Shown here: positions 45,586 through 54,952 of the stretch, piece after piece
Numbering within the stretch: the first letter of the stretch is position 1
How the letters are laid out: every line of letters begins with the position of its first letter
NCBI GenBank assembly: GCA_943737045.1
Contig: CALSFV010000027.1
Location: forward strand, 907,001 to 971,000
Direction: 5' to 3'
Source of the DNA: Parapristionchus giblindavisi
Lineage: Eukaryota > Nematoda > Chromadorea > Rhabditida > Diplogasteridae
Length of the DNA: 64,000 nt
Program-made: the position numbers and the translations under genes
The notes under the pieces: generated by a model
What the model saw: the letters and a program-made list of their open reading frames with translations, nothing else
Databases searched by the model: none
What the model was told of the DNA's origin: nothing

Positions 45586-48503
45586 ATGGGAAACAACAGC
45601 TCACTGATGCTGCGTGATGAGGAGATTGAGGAGATCTCGAAAGAGACTGAATGTGAGCGATGGGGGTCCCGAAACGGATTCCTCCATGATTGCTTACGGT
45701 AGCTTACAGTTATCGATTTTCAGTCAATCGAAATCAGATCGTCCGACTGTACTCGCGATTCCTGTCTCTCGACAAGAAGGTTTGTGGTTACGGTAGAATG
45801 TATGAGTGATGGGATTAGCTAATACACACTGAGAAAAAGTGTAAAGTGAAACTACAGCTGAAAAAATTAACACCAAAAAAGTGTTAGATTATATACAACA
45901 CATCATAAGTCTTATGCTCTGTGTATTACAACTGAGGTGGAGGTGTTTTAACAATTTTTCTCGGCGTGTATTGGTATGGAATAAGTCATTTATTTCCCGC
46001 TCGATTTTACTTTCTATCCACTTTTATACTTTTTTGTTTCGGTCGATCTAGAAAAAATCATTATTTTTCGCTCCGGATTTTGAGAGTATGAAATGTATAG
46101 AATAAGACCATTATGAGCGCTTTTGTGCTTCAAGTAGGATATACCTGTCGATTGATTTGGTATTTTACGATCCATTTCTTACCTACACTATAGATGCGCT
46201 AAATTATTTCTAGCCATTGAGTACATGGACATGGCGAACATGCAACACTGTTTTAGTATTATTAAATAATTGAAAGAACAAATAATGAATTTACAAATCA
46301 TGCAAATGTACTCAATACTAGGCCATCTTCAGTAGAACCCCCATTGAGTTGGATATCAAATACCATTTTTAATCAATGCTATATTTAAAAAAATCAATAT
46401 TATCGTTGCAGGGTCAGGGTTTCCTGGAGCGTGACGACCTGATGAACGTGCCCGAGCTCGCCGTGAACCCGCTCGGAGACCGCATCGTCGATGCCTTCTT
46501 CACCCTTGCGTCAGTGGCCTTTTCTTCTTGTTTATTAGTTTGATCGCGAGTCTGTGGCAGTATGCATGAACGACGGGAAAACCGTTTTCCGGGAAAATGT
46601 GACGTCATTAGATCATAGGTCGAAAAGTATGTTACAAAGTACAAAGCCTGACCGCATTTTGAGCCGAAATTTTCCAAAAATCGAAAAACCTGACCGCATT
46701 TTGAGCATAAATTTCACAAAAATCGAAAAACCTGACCGCATTTTAAGCCAAATTTGCTAAAAATCAAAAAAAACCTGACCGCATTTTCAAAACCGATAAC
46801 CTAGCTATTCGACCTATGCATTAGATTAAGCGGAGGATTTTTGGAAAACGCCTCCGCCTACGCTAATGTCGTCACATTTTCCGGGAAAACGGTTCTTGCA
46901 TACGGTCACTGGCATAAGTGGGCACGCTGGGGGAAAGGCTGTGCGCAAACCGGAGAATTGTAAAGCAAGGCTATGCGCATAGCCATTTTTGCAGATTTGA
47001 CTGGAAATTTTCTAATTTTTGCGAGGCAAAGCTATGCGAAAGGTCCCGCAAGGGAAGGAAAGGCTGTGTGCAAAAAGAATTCGTTTTCACACGCCCACCT
47101 ATGGTCACTGGTGTTTCTGAAGTGCATGACTTTGAGCAAAGGAGACGTCCCCATGTAAACGGGATTTTGGAATAAGTACTGAAAAAATGTTATGAATGTC
47201 TTTTCTGTCGAAATTCCTTTCGAAATTTGCACTCTGCAAAGTTTGCTTGAACGTCTTCGCTGTTGCGGCAGAGAGACACGTAAGGAAAAGGGGCACTTCT
47301 CCGTTTTTTTGGCCCAAGCTATTTTAAACTCTCCTCTCTCCCTATCTCCCCTTTTTCATTCATTATGCCCTTCTACGCGGTCAATCACGGCCAAAATGAA
47401 CGTGCATTCGAATTGTATTATAGTCTGGGCCAAAAAAAGACAGAGAAGTGCCGACAGAAGTAGCCCGCATTGCTCAATATCATTATCGATTTGCTACGAT
47501 GCTTGACTAGTCTTACGGTTAATACAGGCTATATTGCTAACCGTAATCAAAGAGTATTCTACCGTAATCGGCAGTTGATAACCAATAAATCAATAACCAT
47601 TACAGTGGTGATGATCTGGAAATGGAAAAGCGACTCAACTTCCGTCATTTTGCCCGTGTCCTCGCGTTCTTCCAACCGATCGATCGATCGAAGAAGAACT
47701 CCCTGAACGGACGACAGGACAAGCTAAAGTGTACGGTACTTGATTATTGATTGATTTAATTGATTCATTTGATGCGGCATCCAGTCTATACGTTTCACGG
47801 AAAAGGGAATGCTAGCTTGATTTTCCTACGAACATGACTATACCCTATGTAAAGTCCTTTCAATTAGGGAGCGAATATAACAATTAAAAAACTCTAGAAA
47901 TGCCTATTAATATAGGCAAAAGATTACTTCCGATGCGGGGAATCGAACCCCGGCCTTATGGGTGAGAGCCATAAATCCTAACCACTAGACCACATCGGAT
48001 GATAGACGGAATTCAGTTGGTACTATAGTAGTGATTGAAGGGGCTGCCACATTCTCCACTTGAGTAGTGTGACCTAATTGTGTCTATTTATTTTGCAATT
48101 ATGTCTATTTATGGAAGATGACAAGAATAGTAATAAGTAATGTATGTATAGCACAGTAATCCTATGATGAACTAAATCATGCGGAAAAGAGGGTCATCGA
48201 ACTAAATTAGCTCGAGTAAAGTTTTGATCATCTATTGTTAGTTTAACCTTGCTACCTCGTTGTGGTATTGTATTGTATATGTCCCTAATTCATTCATTGC
48301 GTATTTCTTGTCGTACTTTCTTCTGAAACCAAAACATAAAGTCATTGTTAAAGAGTGAATCATTGAATATGATTTTAATTCAAGTTATTTATATCGCACT
48401 AGATGATGGATAAATTGACAAGTATTATCGGACCTAAATAGTGGAGTATGACTAATGCCGACTTTATTCCCGATCCCCGATGCGTTCATTTGAAGGAATA
48501 AAA

Positions 48504-48559
<56 letters not shown>

Positions 48560-49952
48560 GCACCATCCCAACCTAGTGATGATCGCTCTTGGCGTGAATA
48601 AATATTTTTTTTAAACGAGGGTTGAAAAACTATCGATTGATGTAGATAAGTTATTGAGTGGCCAAAAAGTTTTACTTATTGATCAACTTTACAGTTGCCT
48701 TCATCATGTACGATCTGAACAAGAACGGCTACATCACCCGAGAGGAGTTCAAGGTTAATATTGATTTATTGATTGATTATTATTAATGATTAAGAATGAT
48801 ATTGATTTATTGATTGAATATTATTAATGATTACGAGTGATATTTATTTTTCTTTTGCATGCCATAACTGGATCTGTCATTGGTTTTTTTTGTTGATAAA
48901 ACCGAGTATTATTAGGAAATCTATAACATGGATCCATCGGGTCGCTTTTGAGCTAACTTTGATCATTGGTCATTAAAGCATTTTATGCCGTATTTATGCT
49001 TGATTAAGTAACTAATTAACTTGATTAAGGTCATCCTCAACAGCATGGTGGGAGCGAATATCACTACAGATCAGGTGAGGATTTCTGATAATATTACGGG
49101 GCGAAACGGAAACAATAATAATAATAAGATCAGTGGTTCTATATGGGCTCTCTGAGTATTTTCTCTCTGAGTATGGGTGAATCAAGAAGTAATAGAAGTA
49201 TGGATAGGTGAGGGGTGATGAATAGAGTAAAGTTGCGATCTCTTTTTAGTTCCTCTTTTACTTTGTCTAATAGAGATTGCGCTACCCCTTGCACACGTTT
49301 TGCATTATCATCACTGACTCTCTCTCTTTCTCACTCTTTCTTTCTTTACCAACTCCACCTCCGCCTTTTGCTCGATCTCTAATTTTCTCTCAACAATGGA
49401 CTAGAAGAAGCTAGCGTGCTCCTGCCGAGTGTAAAATGCACCCGTCCTTGAGACACTAGTAATCCTCCTATCACTACACCCCCATCATCCGATGTGGTCT
49501 AGTGGTTAGGATTTATGGCTCTCACCCATAAGGCCGGGGTTCGATTCCCCGCATCGGAAGTAATCTTTTACCAATTTTCTATACTGGTTCTTTGCAGCTT
49601 GATAAGATTGCCGACCGAACGATCGAAGAAGCCGATGTAGATCACGATGGAAAGATCTCATTTGAGGAGTTTTGCAAGGTATGGTGTAATAGGTCTGCAA
49701 ATAATGTTAGAGTATCACTCCCCCCCCCCCCCCCCCGGCTGATTCAGTCAATCAATAATTTAATTTTTTTTCATATCAAGTATAGTACTCGATGAAACAT
49801 CTGATTACTGTAGCTCCAGCCGATTACTGTAGTACCAACATGACCTTTACAATATGTGATATTGATATTCCAATAACAATTTTCTGTCATCATTACAGGC
49901 AATGGAAAAGACGGACATCGAAGAGAAGATGTCGATTCGATTCCTGAACTAG
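45586..49952 (+). CDS. Calcineurin B homologous protein (CHP1-like), tandem copy 1
   Basis: Exons: 45586-45652, 45724-45779, 46412-46509, 47606-47730, 48695-48753, 49030-49074, 49598-49678, 49899-49952. The total is 585 nt and 194 aa, the length of human CHP1 (195). The N-terminus MGNNSSLM has Gly2 for myristoylation. Family hallmarks are LAVNPLGDRIVDAFF (about residues 55-69) and the C-terminus DIEEKMSIRFL. EF-hand 3 (D122-E133, DLNKNGYITREE) and EF-hand 4 (D163-E174, DVDHDGKISFEE) are canonical; the first two EF-hands are degenerate, as in the family. CHP proteins bind and activate Na+/H+ exchangers and take part in membrane traffic. The 3' splice site TTCCGTTCAG about 25 bp before the ATG could accept a 5' UTR exon or a trans-spliced leader. 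Introns 4 and 6 hold tRNA-Glu genes. Confidence 0.93.
45827..45972. mobile_element. Small TIR element in CHP copy 1 intron 2
   Basis: The ends TACACACTGAGAAAAAGTG and AATTTTTCTCGGCGTGTA are inverted repeats including a TA at each side, about 145 bp in total. The TA borders suggest a Tc1/mariner-type MITE. Confidence 0.65.
46556..46909. mobile_element. TGACGTCA palindromic MITE, split by another MITE
   Basis: The left part 46556-46613 and right part 46819-46909 together form one palindrome like 37614-37758. The CATAGGTCGAA-family element 46614-46818 is inserted between them with duplication of CATTAGAT. It lies in CHP copy 1 intron 3. Confidence 0.88.
46614..46818. mobile_element. CATAGGTCGAA-family MITE nested in another MITE
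   Basis: The ends CATAGGTCGAAAAGT and GCTATTCGACCTATG are flanked by CATTAGAT (46606-46613 and 46819-46826). It contains four tandem GACCGCATTTT units of about 41 bp. Confidence 0.93.
46913..47103. mobile_element. CATAGGTGGGC-family MITE abutting the nested pair
   Basis: The ends CATAAGTGGGCACGC and CGCCCACCTATG are flanked by GTCACTGG on both sides. The left GTCACTGG starts at the terminus of the preceding palindromic MITE, so this insertion landed at its edge. Confidence 0.9.
47928..47999 (-). tRNA. tRNA-Glu (CTC) in CHP copy 1 intron 4
   Basis: A 72-nt cloverleaf with acceptor stem TCCGATG/CATCGGA, A-box TGGTCTAGTGG, anticodon CTC in loop CTCTCAC, T-arm CGGGGTTCGATTCCCCG and discriminator A. 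It lies antisense to the host gene. It is identical or nearly so to the two plus-strand copies below and shares the downstream words GTAATCTTTT. Confidence 0.93.
48180..48365 (+). mobile_element. LINE 3' UTR fragment in CHP copy 1 intron 4
   Basis: CTACCTCGTTGTGGTATTGT, GTCCCTAAT and ACATAAAG match in order the 3' UTR of the LINE fragment at 29785-29920. Only the last 150 bp or so were kept. A word like ATCATGCGG just before it resembles the SINE at 53310. Confidence 0.75.
48507..48560. repeat. (ATT)n microsatellite
   Basis: A pure ATT run in CHP copy 1 intron 4. Confidence 0.9.
49488..49559 (+). tRNA. tRNA-Glu (CTC) in CHP copy 1 intron 6
   Basis: The same 72-nt tRNA as at 47928, here sense to the host gene, 38 bp before the acceptor of exon 7. 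All stems pair. The T-run that follows (ATCTTTT) can end Pol III transcription. Confidence 0.95.
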
Positions 49953-51296
49953 GGCCAGCCACGGGCCGTGAGACGCTGGCCCCGCCCACCTACCGTACCC
50001 TACGACGACAACGGGCCTACCGTACCACCACTCATATATCGCCCGTGTCCACCCGCACTCATCTTGCCCTCCATCGCTTGTTTCTCTTTCAACATATTAC
50101 TGTCATATAATTGGCGCACCTTCACTACTCATATCTAGATCGATTCACCCCTGTTCATATGTAATAATAGTATCGATTGGTGCTCCTCGGCCGGTGTCCG
50201 AGTACGGTACCTGGTTGGGTTACTGTAGTCTTCATTTCGGTACCTCCTACTGGGTTACTGTAGCTCGGACACGAATAATATCTGTGTTACTTTTTGCTTG
50301 TGTTACGAAATGCATGTGGTACATATTTTTTGTAAGGATGATTTTACTCATGTTTGTGATGATTTTTTGACATATACAGTAATAAATTAATATTTGATCC
50401 ATGATATGTGTTGTTTGATGGTCAAGACTTCCGAGACTGCATTCAAACAGGGTTTTAATTTAGATTTTTACATTTTAAATAATTATCAGCTGATTTAATG
50501 GTGTTAGCCCAGCTGGATTGCAACACAAATGCTATAGAGTGCAAATAAGACAGGATGTGAAATGAAGAGGAGCAATGTGATTTTTGTAAATATTTGTCTT
50601 TATTTTAGAAATATTACTTTCTTTCCCTTTGACATGGACCGATTGTTGTAAATATACTCCACGATTAAGATATATGCTTGGTGAAACATATTCGTATGTT
50701 CATATTTTGGATATATTGTATCATCTGTATTTTGGGCAATGTGGTTGGATGGAAAAAAGCTGCCTGAATATTTTGAAACACCGATCTGGCAACGCTCTCT
50801 CGTAGACTGCTAAAGCGAGAGAGCATTGGCAGAGCGGAGAGTTTCAAATTAGCTCTGTTTGTGCATTTAAAGGAAAAACATTTATAACCTTATAAATCTA
50901 AAAATGTCTTTGAAGAGATATTTCTGTCATGTGTGTAGTGCTCAAACCTTTTAAGAGAGTCTTCATAACGTTCTCATGGTCCACTTCACATTAACGCGAT
51001 TTAGAACGTTTATGTTCAAAGCTATTCTTGGTCACACGAGTTTTTACACGCAACTTCTCGCAGTAGTCCGAACCTTCGCTAAGTCGGTTAGGTTCGGGAA
51101 CGAAGTATATATAGGCGGAGTTTGCATCCGCATACCATTTAAAATCTGTCTGTTTCAATCAAACTCACTTACGCATTGCTTCACACCGTTTGCTATCATG
51201 TCACATTAGCATATCGGATTCTCCGGTAGGCAGCATACCGTAATCATTTTCCGTTCAGGACCCCACGAGTCCATTGAGCACTACCGTAATCTAGCC
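49953..51296. other. Spacer between the CHP copies
   Basis: The 3' UTR of copy 1 has the conserved words GTGAGACGCTGGCCCCGCCC, found again after copy 2 at 53908. AATAAA lies at 50381-50386. A small palindromic MITE lies at about 50775-50880. A 3' splice site CCGTTCAGGACCCC stands 40 bp before copy 2, matching the one before copy 1. No other gene was recognised. Confidence 0.6.
50381..50386 (+). terminator. Polyadenylation signal of CHP copy 1
   Basis: AATAAA about 430 bp after the stop codon, in an AT-rich context. Confidence 0.5.
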
Positions 51297-53697
51297 ATGG
51301 GCAATAACAGTTCGCTGATGCTTAGCGAAGAAGAAATCAAGGAAATCGCGAGGGAGACGGAATGTGAGTGGGTTCCTGGGCGGAATTCATGGATTACGGT
51401 AGCTAATGATTATTGATTTACAGTCAATCGAGATCAAATCATCAGACTGCATTCACGGTTCCAGTTTCTCGATAAGAAGGTACGATTCTTTAATTGAAGT
51501 AAATATTGATTGCTGTAGATGGTACTGCTAGAAAAAGTATCGGGTGCTCCCGTTTTTGTAAACATTTCGAAATTTCGTTTCTAGACACCGGAAGTTCGAG
51601 ACACCGTGTTCTATGTTCTGTCGATATTAAAATGTTTAATTCATTATTTTTATCTTGTATTGCTTTAAAGGGTCACGGATTCCTCGAGCGCGATGATCTT
51701 ATGACAGTGACCGCACTGGCAGTTAATCCGTTAGGAGATCGAATCGTAGATGCCTTCTTCACAATGGCGTGAGTGGTCGATTAAACGAATACTAGAGCTC
51801 ATTTGAAAAACCGAGAGACTATTGGCAGAGCGTATACGCTCTGCCAATAGTCTCTCGGTTTTTTTCCCACGAGAGAGCATTGTCAGAGCGGAGAGCAAAA
51901 TTATCCATTTCTAATATTTAAAAAAATATTTATGGTTTTTAGTTGCTGAAAACTTCTAATTAGTTACAAGCATGTATCGGAATTAGGAGCAATGCATCGC
52001 ATTAATAATCTCGAACAATTTTTCGATGATAATTACAGTGGTCTGGAACTAGAGAAGAATATGACGTTCCGACACTTTGCCCGCGCACTTTCCTCCTTCC
52101 AACCGTTCAAGAAACTGAAGAGGAGTCCCCATCACGGACCGCGAGACAAGCTAAAGTGTACGGTAGTCGATTATCGATTGATTTTTATTCTTTATGTTTA
52201 TACAAAACGTAGCCTCCATAGAGAGTAAGGAGGAATTTTGTACATAAAAGTAAGGGTTATTCCACTTGAAAAGACACCCAGAGCTAATTTGAAACACGGT
52301 GCTCTTGCAATGTTCTCTCACTTTTTCTTTGCGAGAGAGTGTGCCAGAGAGGAGAAATTAGTTTGAGGTGTCCCTTTAACGGAAAATCAGTTGTGTGCTT
52401 ATCAACTATCGATTGATCAAAATGAATTATTGATTGATTCTACAGTTGCCTTCATCATGTACGATCTGAAGAAGCACGGATACATTACCCGCGAGGACTT
52501 CAAGGTGATTATTGAATAAATGCTACGATTGGCTCATTATTATTTAATATCAATTTACTTTTACTGTAGGCTAGTCTGTATCTTCGAACAATTTTGAGAA
52601 AAAAACATTTATTTAGAAAAAAACGCAGAAAACCGCAAAAAAAAATTTAGCGTGTCAATTTCATATACAAAATGAGTTTAAAAAATAATTTAAGGTTATT
52701 CTTAACAACATGGTAGGAGATCATCTCACAGCGGATCAGGCAATCGTTTTCATCTTTATTTATTTATTTATTTATTAGGCATTTATTTATTTATTTATCG
52801 TTATGAAGGACCGAGCTTATTTGAAACACTACGCTCTGACAATGCCCTCTCGCTTACTTTGTCTACGAGAGCCAGAGCGGAGAGTAAAATTGGCTAGTGG
52901 TGTGCCGTAAACTTTCCTCTTTATATTTCTCTCGCCTCTCTTTCTTTGTCTGCTTCTCTGTTTCTATTTCTATATCTATCTTTCTCTCTCTCAACACTTG
53001 AAGAAGCTCCCTCTCTCCGATATAGTGTAAAGTACACGCTTCCTTGAAACATTAGTACGTTGCTGATTACTCTATCATCCGATGTGGTCTAGTGGTTAGG
53101 ATTTATGGCTCTCACCCATAAGGCCGGGGTTCGATTCCCCGCATCGGAAGTAATCTTTTGCTAATTTTTCTTATTGTAGCTGGACAAAATCGCAGAAAGA
53201 ACCATAGAAGAGGCAGATATCGATCACGATGGAAAGATCTCATTTGAGGAGTTCTGTAAGGTAGGAGCTAGTTTCGAGTGATCGCAGTGCTATATTTAAA
53301 TTTCGTACAGTGTGTGAGGCGAAGTGGTGTAGTGGTCTATGGCGCGCCCCATCATTCCATCTGTCCTGGGTTCGATTCCCGGTCGTTTCATTGCCTCCGC
53401 CTCACCAAGGCGCCCGAATGGGGAATTGGTAGTGACTAGATCATGCGGTAAAATAGGTCCGAAGAAGAGATTAGGCCCTCCGGACTGAATTGGCCTTGAA
53501 ATATCACTGGCCTAGCAGTGATAACCCGCAGGACTTCGTGTGCCTTGAATAACGGGTTGTACCTTTACCTTTACCTTTACAGTGCTTTCATACTTGTTGA
53601 AATAAGGATTAAAACAAAAAAATCAATCCCTTCATCATTTCAGGCCATGGAGAAGACCGATATCGAGGACAAGATGTCGATCCGATTTCTGCATTAA
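51297..53697 (+). CDS. Calcineurin B homologous protein (CHP1-like), tandem copy 2
   Basis: Exons: 51297-51363, 51424-51479, 51671-51768, 52039-52157, 52446-52504, 52695-52739, 53180-53260, 53644-53697. The total is 579 nt and 192 aa. Every intron position and phase matches copy 1, so it arose by tandem duplication of the whole gene. MGNNSS keeps Gly2 for myristoylation. EF-hand 4 (D161-E172, DIDHDGKISFEE) is intact. EF-hand 3 reads DLKKHGYITRED, with Lys and His at positions 3 and 5 and Asp at 12, so calcium binding there is probably lost. Intron 6 would start with GC (CAG|GCAATC) instead of GT. If that site is not used, the gene could be impaired, although the reading frame is otherwise flawless. 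A MITE begins directly after the stop codon. Confidence 0.9.
53078..53149 (+). tRNA. tRNA-Glu (CTC) in CHP copy 2 intron 6
   Basis: Matches the 49488 tRNA along the full 72 nt and has the same flanks (ATCATCCGATG before, GTAATCTTTT after). It lies in the same intron of the paralog and was evidently copied together with the host gene. Confidence 0.95.
53310..53582 (+). mobile_element. tRNA-derived SINE in CHP copy 2 intron 7
   Basis: The head holds an A-box (TGGTGTAGTGG) and a B-box (GGTTCGATTCC). A tRNA-unrelated body follows. The tail is (ACCTTT)n at about 53560-53580. This structure is typical of SINEs mobilised by a LINE. Part of the body resembles 48175-48230. Confidence 0.82.
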
Positions 53698-53894
53698 CTC
53701 TGGTATTTTGAAACTTAAAGTCTACTTAAACTCCGCACTTTAAGTAAACTTAAAGTAAAACGCAAGTCTACTTAAAGTGGTGTGGTATACTGTAATGCAT
53801 TTCGTCAAATGTTCTTTCACTTTAAGTTTACTTAAAGTCTACTTAAAGTCTGTGACGTAATTTAAGTAGACTTTAAGTTTCAAAATACCAGAGA
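53698..53894. mobile_element. CTCTGGTATTT-family MITE fused to the stop codon of CHP copy 2
   Basis: The ends CTCTGGTATTTTGAAACTT and AAGTTTCAAAATACCAGAG are inverted repeats. The left end follows TAA without a gap. The interior is made of AAGTCTACTTAAA words. The rest of the 3' UTR homologous to copy 1 resumes right after it. Confidence 0.85.
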
Positions 53895-54281
53895 AGGCCG
53901 CAAGTTGTGAGACGCTGGCCCCGCCCACTTCCCGATCAACGAACAAACATTCCCCTCGAACCCCAACCCCATTTACCGGCAATACTCCTATGGTCATAAT
54001 ATACATATTCGTCATTGCACTCATATCGTTGTATAAATTGTTATAAAAAAAACTTTTAAGTGTGCTCAACATTTTCATTTGAAGTCCACTTCAAGTGGAT
54101 ACTGTAATGAATTTCGTCAAATGTTCTTTTGAAACATAGTAGACGGGAGATCTACCGTACGCATAGTAAGCTTTTCTTCTCACTATCAGACATGGAGCTT
54201 CAAACACTGAACGAAACAAGAAACAAGTATTATAATACTTTGTCATGAAAACACATAAAAGTCTGGTATTTAACTTACCAT

Positions 54282-54475
54282 CATAGGTGGGCACGCTGGG
54301 TGAAAGGCAGTACGCAAACAGGGGAATGGCAAGGCAAGGCTATGCGCATGGCCATTTTTTAGCAGATTTACTGGAAATTTTCCATTTTTTTGCGGGGCAA
54401 AGCTATGCGCAAGGCCCCGCAAGGGAAGACAAGGCTGTGCGCAAAAAAGAATTCGTTTTCACGCGCACACCTATG
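54282..54475. mobile_element. CATAGGTGGGC-family MITE
   Basis: The ends CATAGGTGGGCACGC and GCGCACACCTATG are flanked by CTTACCAT on both sides. Confidence 0.9.
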
Positions 54476-54952
54476 CTTACCATAGCATATGATTCAATTC
54501 TAGTTTTAAAGTGACACGACGAGTTAGTTTAAATAAATAAATTTAACTTTTAAGTTAATTGTAAGAAACGATAAATAAGTATTATTTATTATAACTGATA
54601 GCATTATGTTCACAATATACATCAGGAGGACGAATAAGACTTAAAGCAAGTACTTCTAGAGAATCAAGCAAGAGACTGTAATACTACTGTACCATCGATT
54701 ATCGATTTACAAAAAATACTATGCTGGTATCTGATTGGACAAATTATTACCATATAAAACGAGAGATTAGATTACATTTCTACATTTAATCACATTGTTG
54801 AGATCGAGGGATCTGTGTAAAAACATTGGAGAAAGTAGGATAGTGATTCGGGGGGGGGGGGGGGTGGGGATATTACACGTTATAGAATGACAAGTGAAGA
54901 ATACCATTACTCCCTAGATTTGCTCGTTATCTTCTTAGTCTCTTCACTGAAT

